DNA of 15,165 nt, taken from the NCBI GenBank assembly GCA_035644815.1, contig DASQNU010000254.1, forward strand, positions 1 through 15,165, in the 5' to 3' direction. Positions 1 through 5,681 of the stretch are shown here, piece after piece (the stretch's first letter is position 1; every line of letters starts with the position of its first letter). A program made the position numbers and the translations under genes. Under the pieces are notes generated by a model. The model ran no database searches. It was not told the origin of the DNA and saw only the letters and a program-made list of their open reading frames with translations. This stretch comes from Brevibacillus_F sp035644815 (GTDB lineage Bacteria > Bacillota > Bacilli > Brevibacillales > Brevibacillaceae).

Positions 1-179
1 CGTTTTTCCAGTACCGCTTCCACGCTTTCGACGCATTTTTGCATCGTCAGGTTCGGATGGTATGGCGATTGCATCAGATATACGATCTCGGCGATATCAG
101 CGATAGTGACTCCCCGATCGGCAAGGCGTTGGCGGGCAGCGTTTTGAACGTCTTTGCTATGCACCTGTTTTTTCATCAT
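1..179 (-). CDS. Phosphatidylglycerophosphatase A-like protein (PgpA/YutG family), N-terminal part, cut by window edge
   Basis: Only the first 59 codons are present; the gene continues past base 1. The start is the ATG at 179-177, with GGAAGGGG at 188-195 about 8 bases upstream; a second ATG follows directly (176-174). The visible peptide has an RGVTIADIAEIVYLMQ segment, then YHPNLTMQKCVESVEAVLEK. From memory this matches the N-terminal helical region of the Firmicute YutG/LtrC group, a variant of PgpA (PF04608). PgpA enzymes dephosphorylate phosphatidylglycerophosphate to phosphatidylglycerol. The N-terminal region of this group is extra to the catalytic domain, and the catalytic part lies outside the window, so activity cannot be judged. 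The gene is divergent from the esterase gene to its right. Family assignment is moderately confident and rests on this short stretch alone. Confidence 0.6.
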   Translation of the reverse strand, partial: MMKKQVHSKDVQNAARQRLADRGVTIADIAEIVYLMQSPYHPNLTMQKCVESVEAVLEK

Positions 180-320
180 CGATACAACCCCTTCCGCAGA
201 TAACGTAATTCGTGTTCTTCTATAGTACCATACGAAAGTGAAAATAAACGCAATTTTTACACTTTCCCCAAAATTCCCACCTATCACTGTGCATCGTATC
301 CCTACTCATAGGTGTTCATG

Positions 321-326
321 TATAAT
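321..326 (+). promoter_or_regulatory. -10 element of esterase promoter
   Basis: A perfect TATAAT lies 53 bases before the chosen TTG start at 379, giving a leader of roughly 45 bases. No convincing -35 is seen at 16-18 bases upstream, so another factor or an activator may be needed. Its position argues against any start upstream of about 333 in this frame. Confidence 0.45.
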
Positions 327-378
327 GGAAATCATATGGGTGAAGCGCTTCAATGCGCATGAACAGGAGGGAAACTCG

Positions 379-1107
379 TTGTCAATCGTCGATACCGAAA
401 AAGGACAGCTTCACGAGCTCACCATCGATAGCCGCCATCTGGGTGGCCGTGAACGCATCCTCGTCTATACACCGCCACGCTATTCTTTACTCTATTCCTA
501 TCCCGTGCTCTATGTGCAGGACGGCGAGGATTACCTGTCCCTCGGACGTTTGGCCTCGCAAATCGATCAGCTCGTGGAGCAAAAACAGATGCAAGCTGTG
601 ATCGTGGTGTTTTTGCCGGTCGACAAAGCAAAACGCTCTGACCGCTACCATCCAAACGGGGCAGAGCATATGGCGTATAAACGTTTTGTCGCAGAGGAAG
701 TCGTGTCATATATCGATGCGCACTATTCGACGCATCCGCTGGGCAGTGCACGCACGCTGTTGGGAGAATCCCTCGGTGGGGTCGCTTCCCTGTCGATCGC
801 GCTCACCTATCCGCATACGTTCGGACAAGTCGCCAGCCAGTCGGGGGCGTTTGATGCGCAGCAGCTGGAAGCGGTGCAAGCTTCGCCAGCGGTTGGTCAG
901 CTCTCCATATATCTGGAGATCGGCACCGAGGAAACTGCGGTGGAGACAACAAGAGGGACGCTCGATCTCGTGGCAGTGAATGAGCAAATGCGTGATCTCC
1001 TGCAAAAAAAAGCGGCCACCTTGCGCTTTGAGACGTTCGCAGGTGACCACACGTGGGGGTATTGGCAGGCAAATCTGCCGCGCATTCTCCAACATTTTTT
1101 CAGCTGA
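379..1107 (+). CDS. yjcH: YjcH-like alpha/beta-hydrolase esterase (esterase D/enterochelin-esterase superfamily)
   Basis: A 242-residue serine hydrolase of the PF00756 type, which cleaves ester bonds; the substrate is unknown. The nucleophile elbow is GESLGG with Ser131, and the catalytic His is probably His224 in GDHTWGYW. The acid is probably near residues 180-185 (EIGTEE). YPVLYVQDGEDY near residue 41 is typical of the family. No signal peptide or membrane segment is visible, so it is probably cytosolic. The frame is open back to 238, but the start is placed at TTG 379 because AGGAGGG (365-371) sits 7 bases before it and the TATAAT at 321 would lie inside a longer gene. YjcG- and YjcF-like genes follow on the same strand, as in Bacillus, which supports the name. 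Enterochelin/bacillibactin esterase is an alternative function, but no siderophore genes are nearby. Confidence 0.75.
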   Translation: MSIVDTEKGQLHELTIDSRHLGGRERILVYTPPRYSLLYSYPVLYVQDGEDYLSLGRLASQIDQLVEQKQMQAVIVVFLPVDKAKRSDRYHPNGAEHMAYKRFVAEEVVSYIDAHYSTHPLGSARTLLGESLGGVASLSIALTYPHTFGQVASQSGAFDAQQLEAVQASPAVGQLSIYLEIGTEETAVETTRGTLDLVAVNEQMRDLLQKKAATLRFETFAGDHTWGYWQANLPRILQHFFS

Positions 1108-1125
1108 CCAAGCACTAGGCTTGTG

Positions 1126-1272
1126 TCATTCTTCTTGCTTCGGCTTTTTGTTGACAGGAGCGAGTGCTTCCTCGAACTCTGCTCTCCTGATTGCGGTAAG
1201 CAATGTGAATGTGAAAAAAGAGAGAAGTAATAAGACCAGGAAAATGACAGTGATCAACATCGCGATCTTCAT
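1126..1272 (-). CDS. Small single-pass membrane protein, 48 residues, unknown function
   Basis: A short reading frame on the minus strand starts at ATG 1272-1270 behind a strong GGAGGTG (1278-1284) with 5 bases spacing, and stops at TGA 1128-1126. The peptide begins MKIAMLITVIFLVLLLLSFF, an almost uninterrupted hydrophobic helix over residues 3-27. It then turns into a charged tail, AIRRAEFEEALAPVNKKPKQEE. The topology suggests one membrane span with a short cytoplasmic C-terminus. It is convergent with the esterase gene (18 bases between stop codons) and divergent from the YjcG-type gene. I do not recognise the family. The ribosome binding site plus the clean helix-then-charged layout make it a likely real gene, although it is below usual length cut-offs. 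Confidence 0.6.
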   Translation of the reverse strand: MKIAMLITVIFLVLLLLSFFTFTLLTAIRRAEFEEALAPVNKKPKQEE

Positions 1273-1336
1273 CGTTTCACCTCCGTCTCTTCATTCTCTC
1301 CTTAGAAGAAGGGAATATACGGGGCGATGCATAAGA

Positions 1337-1366
1337 TTACACAGATGGAGAATTTTCTGTTAAAAT
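1337..1366 (+). promoter_or_regulatory. SigA-type promoter for the yjcG-like gene
   Basis: TTACAC (1337-1342), an 18-base spacer and TAAAAT (1361-1366), preceded by TG one base away (1358-1359), give an extended -10. The predicted start is near 1373, about 50 bases before the ATG at 1424. Confidence 0.5.
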
Positions 1367-1423
1367 AAATAGGTGCTTGGATTCATTACCGGATAGGCGA
1401 TACTTATGAAGGAGGGATTCACA

Positions 1424-1933
1424 ATGAAGTACAGTGTTGTCATTTTCCCATCGAGCAAAGTACAAGAGGTAGCGAACTCGTACCGCAAGCGTTACGATCC
1501 TGCCTACGCGCTCATACCTCCCTATATTCGACTGAAGGAAGCGTTTGAATTAAATGAAGCGGATCTGCCAAAACTGGTCACTCATCTTGAGCAAGTCGCA
1601 AGCGACACCGAGAGCTTCTCTACACGCTTTCATCGCGTATCCAGCTTCCATCCCACAAATAATGTGATCTATTTGGCAATCCAAAACAAGGAGCCATTTG
1701 AAAACCTGCATCAAAAAATCTTGAAGCACGATGCAAGTCATAAAGAAACGTATGCGTTCGTTCCACACCTGACCATCGGCCGCGAATTGACCGACGATGA
1801 GCTGCGCGATGTCACCGGACAGCTCAGCATGGTAAAATTTGATCTGACCAGCGAGATCGATCGCTTCCACCTGATCTATGAGCTGGAAGATGGCATGTGG
1901 AGCGTGTACCAAACCTTTTTGCTCAAAAAATAA
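1424..1933 (+). CDS. yjcG: YjcG-family 2H phosphoesterase-like protein with altered first HxT motif
   Basis: A 169-residue protein closely resembling, from memory, Bacillus YjcG, a member of the 2H phosphoesterase superfamily (LigT/CPDase fold). Recognisable stretches are NSYRKRYDPAYALIPP near residue 18, FHPTNNVIYL near 75, FVPHLTIG at 112-119 and IDRFHLIYELEDG near the C-terminus. 2H enzymes use two HxT/S motifs. The second is intact (His115, Thr117), but the first reads Tyr34-Ile-Arg36 where Bacillus homologues have H-x-T. Activity may therefore be lost or changed. The start is ATG 1424 because AAGGAGGG (1409-1416) is about 7 bases upstream; the earlier in-frame ATG at 1406 overlaps that site. 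The gene lies between the esterase and acetyltransferase genes on the same strand, matching the yjcF-G-H grouping of Bacillus. Confidence 0.85.
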   Translation: MKYSVVIFPSSKVQEVANSYRKRYDPAYALIPPYIRLKEAFELNEADLPKLVTHLEQVASDTESFSTRFHRVSSFHPTNNVIYLAIQNKEPFENLHQKILKHDASHKETYAFVPHLTIGRELTDDELRDVTGQLSMVKFDLTSEIDRFHLIYELEDGMWSVYQTFLLKK

Positions 1934-1952
1934 TAGGCCATACATGCATACT

Positions 1953-1990
1953 CGATCCTTCCTCTCCAAAGGAAGGGTCGTTGCTTATTT
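1953..1990 (+). terminator. Intrinsic terminator-like hairpin after yjcG
   Basis: Arms 1953-1962 and 1971-1980 form a 10-bp stem with one G-U pair and an 8-base loop, followed by TTGCTTATTT. The U tract is imperfect, so termination may be partial. Read-through could supply the acetyltransferase gene that starts 25 bases later. Confidence 0.55.
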
Positions 1991-2014
1991 AACGCGGAAA
2001 GAAGGAACTGCCCA

Positions 2015-2467
2015 ATGAACGATACTCTGCAAATTCGTGTCGTAAAACAGGAAGATGAATTAAATGACGCCCTCGCTGTGCGTCGCATCGTGTTTATTGA
2101 AGAACAGGAAGTCCCGGAAGACTTGGAGATCGATGAACACGATATGCTCTCCTCCCCGACCATCCACTTTGTCGCTTACCATGGTGACAAACCGGTGGGA
2201 GCCAGCAGACTGCGCACCTACCAACCGGGTGTCGGCAAAATTGAACGCGTGGCTGTACTTGCCAGCACGCGCGGGACAGGCCTCGGCCGCGCCATCATGG
2301 ATTTCATGGAAGAAACGGCTCGCGCCAATGGCTACGCCAAGGTCAAGCTGAATGCCCAATGCCATGCACAAGGCTTTTATGAAAAGCTGGGCTATGTACC
2401 GTATGGCGACGTATTTGATGACGCTGGCATTCCTCATATCGCGATGGAAAAGACGTTTATTGAATAA
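2015..2467 (+). CDS. yjcF: YjcF-like GNAT-family N-acetyltransferase
   Basis: A 150-residue GNAT protein that would transfer an acetyl group from acetyl-CoA to an unknown amine. The N-terminal part has AVRRIVFIEEQEVPEDLEID, a signature of the YjcF/ElaA-like group. The acetyl-CoA loop is the R/Q-x-x-G-x-G/A stretch TRGTGLGRAIM near residue 89. AQCHAQGFYEKLGYVPYGDVF and DAGIPHIAMEK complete the fold. The start is ATG 2015 with GAAGGA at 2001-2006, 8 bases away. It lies 82 bases after yjcG with a weak terminator between, so it may be partly co-transcribed. A strong terminator follows. The substrate cannot be told from sequence. Identification as YjcF rests on the motif order and the yjcG/yjcH neighbours. 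Confidence 0.85.
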   Translation: MNDTLQIRVVKQEDELNDALAVRRIVFIEEQEVPEDLEIDEHDMLSSPTIHFVAYHGDKPVGASRLRTYQPGVGKIERVAVLASTRGTGLGRAIMDFMEETARANGYAKVKLNAQCHAQGFYEKLGYVPYGDVFDDAGIPHIAMEKTFIE

Positions 2468-2472
2468 ATAGG

Positions 2473-2506
2473 AAAGGATCGGCCTACTAAGAGGTCGATC
2501 CTTTTT
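2473..2506. terminator. Bidirectional terminator between convergent genes
   Basis: Arms 2473-2484 and 2493-2504 form a 12-bp stem with one G-U pair and an 8-base loop. It is followed by a T-rich run on the plus strand and by T-rich sequence on the minus strand. It sits between the acetyltransferase stop (2467) and the PHP gene stop (2514) and probably serves both. Confidence 0.75.
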
Positions 2507-2513
2507 CCTTTCC

Positions 2514-3359
2514 CTACGCTTTTCGGCTATCGGCAATCTTCCGTAATTGATTGAGTGCGTCTACCTCTGCTGTCGATGAGCCGAGCATCGAGTGATACGG
2601 CTCTTCTCCCCGCCAGCCATGAAAATCCGAGCCGCCGGTCACGACCAACCCATAGTCACTCGCCAAGGTCAGATAGTGCTTCCGCTGCTCCTCACTGTTA
2701 TCTGGATGGTACACTTCAATGCCATCCAGGCCATAGACGATGATTTCCTCCACCAGATCGTCATCGTCATACAAGCCGGGATGCGCGAGCACAGCGGCAC
2801 CACCGAAGCGTTTGATGAGCTTGATTGCTTCCAATGGAGAGATACGAGGCGGGTTCACGTACGCCGCAGCGCCTTTCCCCAGATATTTTTCGAAAGCCTC
2901 CTGCATGTTGGAGACCACGCCGAGTTCCATCAATTCCTCGGCAATGTGCGGACGGCCGATGTTTTTATCGGTCCCGCTTTTTCGTGCATACACCTTTTCC
3001 AGCGTAATCGAGATCCCCAGCTCCTGCAGACGGGCGATGAGCAGCTTGTTGCGTTCATGCCGCGTATCCCGCAGCTTGCTAAGTTCCTCGTCGAATTGCG
3101 TATCCTCATAAGGTACAAAATACCCGAGCACATGGATATCCTGTCCATTGGCGACGGTGCTGATCTCCACGCCCGGTACCACTTCCATCCCGATCTCCTC
3201 GCCTGCTTTCATCGCCTCGGCGATGCCGGCAACCGTGTCATGATCGGTGATCGCTACTGCTGCAAGTCCAGCTTCTTTCGCGTAGCGGACGTTTTCCATC
3301 GGTGTGCAAGTCCCGTCGGAAGCGACCGTATGCGTATGTAAGTCGGCGCGTTGTGCCAT
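2514..3359 (-). CDS. PHP-domain metal-dependent phosphoesterase (TrpH/YciV-like)
   Basis: A 281-residue PHP (polymerase and histidinol phosphatase) protein. The metal-ligand motifs are all present: DLHTH (His8, His10), SDG at 14-16, ITDHDT (Asp39, His40), PGVEIS with Glu65, His76 in DIHVLGY, GRPHIA with His138, AHPG with His193, and GSDFHG (Asp245, His247). This set is that of the stand-alone PHP enzymes such as E. coli YciV (RNase AM/Rnm) and the Chromobacterium 3',5'-nucleotide bisphosphate phosphatase, whose length it matches. Those act on 3',5'-bisphosphonucleotides or RNA 5' ends; the exact substrate here is unproven. The start is ATG 3359 with GGAGGGG about 6 bases upstream. It shares a short divergent promoter region with the YugN-like gene, and its end meets the acetyltransferase gene at a shared terminator. 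Confidence 0.85.
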   Translation of the reverse strand: MAQRADLHTHTVASDGTCTPMENVRYAKEAGLAAVAITDHDTVAGIAEAMKAGEEIGMEVVPGVEISTVANGQDIHVLGYFVPYEDTQFDEELSKLRDTRHERNKLLIARLQELGISITLEKVYARKSGTDKNIGRPHIAEELMELGVVSNMQEAFEKYLGKGAAAYVNPPRISPLEAIKLIKRFGGAAVLAHPGLYDDDDLVEEIIVYGLDGIEVYHPDNSEEQRKHYLTLASDYGLVVTGGSDFHGWRGEEPYHSMLGSSTAEVDALNQLRKIADSRKA

Positions 3360-3377
3360 TTTTTCCCCTCCAAAACG

Positions 3378-3406
3378 TTTACGCTGAGCGTCTGAATTTT
3401 TATGCT
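3378..3406 (+). promoter_or_regulatory. Promoter of the YugN-like gene
   Basis: TTTACG (3378-3383), a 17-base spacer and TATGCT (3401-3406). The predicted start is near 3413, leaving a leader of about 40 bases. Confidence 0.45.
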
Positions 3407-3412
3407 GTCACA

Positions 3413-3441
3413 TATATATGTACCATACTACCTTAGATCAA
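3413..3441 (-). promoter_or_regulatory. Promoter of the PHP gene, overlapping a 12-bp palindrome
   Basis: On the minus strand TTGATC (3441-3436), a 17-base spacer and TATATA (3418-3413). The -10 lies within the perfect palindrome ACATATATATGT at 3410-3421, which also covers the predicted start point of the divergent promoter. Confidence 0.45.
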
Positions 3442-3452
3442 GGAGGACACCC

Positions 3453-3815
3453 ATGCAACTGAAAAGCAAATCGCTTAGCGGCGTCGTTCAACCGCTCTCC
3501 TATGTGGACAGTATGCTGAGACAACAAGGGTTCACCCGATCTGCCGGAAAGAGTTCTCCCGCCTACGATGTAGTGATTTTCGATTCGTCCACCAGCACCT
3601 CATATTTCTTGCGTATCCCGACCCGTTACCAGATCCCCTATTCGTCCAATGGAGAGCTGAAAGTCCGGTTCGGGCAACCTTATCTGGAGGCGAAGGAAAA
3701 ATTGAAAGCCCTTTCTCGGCAAGTCACCTTCATCCCGACCCCTGTTCGTCAAGCAGCTGAGCATAAGCTAGCGGAAATTGCGGATTACCTCCAAAGTCCT
3801 CCGAAGGAATCTTAG
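3453..3815 (+). CDS. Small protein resembling the YugN-like family, unknown function
   Basis: A 120-residue soluble protein. The start is ATG 3453, preceded by AAGGAGG (3440-3446) at 6 bases; an in-frame ATG at 3402 lies in the promoter and is rejected. The layout LRQQGFTRSAG, then YDVVIFD, then TSYFLRIPTRYQIPY, with a C-terminal helix AEHKLAEIADYLQ, resembles what I remember of YugN-like proteins (PF08868), a Bacillales family without known function. The match is by pattern only. No metal site, signal peptide or membrane segment is seen. Its TAG stop overlaps the stop of the convergent hydrolase gene (3812-3815), leaving no room for a terminator. It is divergent from the PHP gene and may share regulation with it. 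Confidence 0.7.
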   Translation: MQLKSKSLSGVVQPLSYVDSMLRQQGFTRSAGKSSPAYDVVIFDSSTSTSYFLRIPTRYQIPYSSNGELKVRFGQPYLEAKEKLKALSRQVTFIPTPVRQAAEHKLAEIADYLQSPPKES

Positions 3816-4720
3816 CGTTTCTTCCATAATAACTGATTGTCATGAAAGCGGTACGTGATCCGTTCTTCGCGGTAAAGGCCGATCAAGTATCCCATATACG
3901 CCGTTCGATAAAGCACATAGCTTGTCATGTTATCGATCTGAATCTCCAATTGTGTGCAGAGCGCCGCCAAGCCTTGCTCCAGCGACAGTTCTTCGCGAGC
4001 CAGCAACGCCTCGATCTTGTCTAGGATCCGGCGATGACAATGAATATTTTGGGTAATCGTCCGCTCGATGGACTGCTCATAAGGCCCATGCCCCGGCAAA
4101 TACCCTTCATAGTTGGATTCCAAAAGCTTGACGAGCGACAGCAACGTGTCATGCGCATCGATGAGAAACGGAAGCTTATGTTTAGCCAACGTGTCGGCAC
4201 CAAAATACCCGTCGGCTGCAAAGCAAATGTCCTCGACGATAACACCTACCTGCTGCCAGCTGTGTCCAGGCAGGGAGATCGTGTGAAACAAGATGCCATC
4301 GATCTTAATATCCCCTTCCAACGGCAAGAGTGCGTCTACCCTTGAGCCCTCCGCCATGAGGAACTTGTTCGTCAACTCCGGCATAGGCGCAGCCCCCATC
4401 CCGAGATAGATCGGTTCCAGCACTGGATAGCGGATGATCGCCTCCTCCAGCGGCGGTGCATACACCTGAGCCTCGGGAAATACAGACAACAGCTGGGCAT
4501 TTCCTCCAAAATGATCGGCATGTGCATGTGTCTGCACGATAGCTTGAAGCGGTTGGGCAAGCTCGTCCAACCCTTTTTTTATTTTTTTGGCAGTTTGCGC
4601 ATCCAGACCTGAGTCAATAATGATCGCCCCGTTATTGCCAAGTACCAGGCCGATATTGACGCTGCCGGGAAAATAGCCGATTCCCGGTTTGACCATCACC
4701 GGCGCATGCTTTGATGACAT
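3812..4720 (-). CDS. Metallo-beta-lactamase-fold hydrolase
   Basis: A 302-residue MBL-fold protein, a zinc hydrolase of the glyoxalase II-like superfamily. The ligands are visible: HAHADH with His65, His67, Asp69 and His70; His153 in PGHSWQQ; Asp170 in FAADGYF; and His211 in LPGHGP. IIIDSGLD near residue 33 is the usual strand ahead of the metal site. A C-terminal helical region of about 90 residues follows, as in many single-domain Bacillales MBL enzymes. The substrate is unknown; beta-lactamase activity is not implied. The start is ATG 4720 with GGAAGGGGG (4729-4737) 8 bases upstream; in-frame ATGs at 4756 and 4744 lack this. The gene lies 58 bases downstream of the YitT-family gene on the same strand without an obvious terminator, so the two probably form an operon. 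Confidence 0.85.
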   Translation of the reverse strand: MSSKHAPVMVKPGIGYFPGSVNIGLVLGNNGAIIIDSGLDAQTAKKIKKGLDELAQPLQAIVQTHAHADHFGGNAQLLSVFPEAQVYAPPLEEAIIRYPVLEPIYLGMGAAPMPELTNKFLMAEGSRVDALLPLEGDIKIDGILFHTISLPGHSWQQVGVIVEDICFAADGYFGADTLAKHKLPFLIDAHDTLLSLVKLLESNYEGYLPGHGPYEQSIERTITQNIHCHRRILDKIEALLAREELSLEQGLAALCTQLEIQIDNMTSYVLYRTAYMGYLIGLYREERITYRFHDNQLLWKKR

Positions 4721-4778
4721 CTGGAACTCCCCCTTCCGTTTCATAATGCTTGCCATTATTTTCTACTTTAATGACCGA

Positions 4779-5387
4779 TTACTTTCTCCGCAAGGGTACA
4801 ATCACGTACGGGACAGGTTTTTCTCTGATTTGGCTAAACCAATGCGTGGCGACGGCTCCGGTCAGGATCGTGAGGATGGAAAAGGCCAGGCGATAGCTCC
4901 CGATTGCTTCCCATGAGGCGAGAATGATCAACCCGTCGATGACAAAGATCAGCATGGAGACTGGAATCCCCGTGCGTATGGCGAGAAACTGTGCCAGCAG
5001 ATCCGTGCCTCCTGTATTGGTTTCATAGGCAAGCATTAACCCGATCCCCGTGCCGATCATCATCCCGCCCAGGACAGCCGCCACCTCAATCGGGGGGATC
5101 GTCCATTGCCGCATGCCTGACAAAATATCGATAAAAAATGAAGAAAGCAGCATCCCATGAAAGCTGTTAAGAAACAGCCGCCGATTATAGAGAAACACAA
5201 TCGCATAGACCGGCATGCTGACAAGAATCATGATAAAGCCCGGGGAAAGCTGGAAGTAGTAATTGGCGAGCAAACCGATTCCAATCATTCCGCCGTCCAT
5301 CAAGCGATGTGGCACGATCAACCAATTGACGCCGAGCCCCACTAGGATGCTGCCAACCAGTACGGCTGCCGCCTTTTGCAGTAGCAC
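4779..5387 (-). CDS. YitT-family integral membrane protein, short form without DUF2179 domain
   Basis: A 202-residue hydrophobic protein with about five or six membrane spans. Signatures of the YitT/DUF161 family (PF02588) are GGMIGIGLLANYYFQLSPG near residue 32, the GMLLSSFFIDIL segment near 78, and ETNTGGTDLLAQ near 124. Longer YitT proteins, about 280 residues, carry a soluble C-terminal DUF2179 domain. Here the chain ends just after the last span with a basic tail, IREKPVPYVIVPLRRK. The start is GTG at 5387-5385, preceded by a GGAAGGGGGAG stretch (about 5391-5401). No upstream ATG start fits. Function is unknown; YitT proteins are suspected transporters. It appears to lead an operon with the MBL hydrolase. 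Confidence 0.8.
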   Translation of the reverse strand: MLLQKAAAVLVGSILVGLGVNWLIVPHRLMDGGMIGIGLLANYYFQLSPGFIMILVSMPVYAIVFLYNRRLFLNSFHGMLLSSFFIDILSGMRQWTIPPIEVAAVLGGMMIGTGIGLMLAYETNTGGTDLLAQFLAIRTGIPVSMLIFVIDGLIILASWEAIGSYRLAFSILTILTGAVATHWFSQIREKPVPYVIVPLRRK

Positions 5388-5555
5388 ACTTTCTCCCCCT
5401 TCCCCGCTCCCTTCATTTGATACCTGTACCTATCCTATGCAGGCAAACAGGCGGTATGTCCCGTTGCGATGTGATTCCATGGATGCATGGTTCATGACTG
5501 TTCTTCATTCATAAAATAATGTGAAAGGAACCGTTTTCTTACAGTTCTTACGGTT

Positions 5556-5585
5556 TTGACTCTTTGCTTTTCTTCTTGGTATACT
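5556..5585 (+). promoter_or_regulatory. Strong SigA-type promoter for the CNNM-family gene
   Basis: TTGACT (5556-5561), an 18-base spacer and TATACT (5580-5585), with TG at 5577-5578 making an extended -10. The predicted start is near 5592, giving a leader of about 90 bases that contains small hairpins. Confidence 0.7.
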
Positions 5586-5599
5586 AGGGGGTAACAATG

Positions 5600-5670
5600 A
5601 AGGCTATTAAAGCCTTTTGAAAAATTGAAAAGATGTGGGAGGTGAATTCTCCTCCTTTCCGCTGAAAGGA
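5600..5670 (+). promoter_or_regulatory. Structured leader of the CNNM-family gene
   Basis: Three short stems are possible. AAGGCT/AGCCTT (5600-5616) is followed by two Ts. GGAGG/CCTCC (5638-5642 with 5651-5655) would mask the only strong ribosome-binding-like GGGAGG. TCCTTTC/GAAAGGA (5653-5670) closes a CGCT loop. The second and third share bases 5653-5655 and cannot form together. Whether this is regulatory is inference; it matches no riboswitch class I recognise. Confidence 0.3.
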
Positions 5671-5681
5671 TGGAGACTTAC

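Noticed and set aside
238..378. Longer N-terminus for the esterase starting at 238
   Set aside because: The extra 47 residues are not protein-like, a TATAAT lies within them, and a good ribosome binding site precedes TTG 379.
1109..1123. CAAGC/GCTTG hairpin after the esterase gene as a terminator
   Set aside because: Only a 5-bp stem and no T run follows on either strand.
980..1363. 127-codon plus-strand frame over the end of the esterase gene
   Set aside because: It overlaps both the esterase gene and the better-supported small membrane gene, and has no ribosome binding site or domain.
2592..3341. 249-codon frame on the plus strand
   Set aside because: It is antisense to the PHP gene, whose metal-site motifs are all intact; it has no ribosome binding site and no recognisable domain.
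5597..5620. Seven-codon leader peptide (MKAIKAF) with upstream AGGGGG
   Set aside because: The predicted transcription start near 5592 would exclude most of that ribosome binding site, and a hairpin explains the sequence. Kept only as part of the leader finding.
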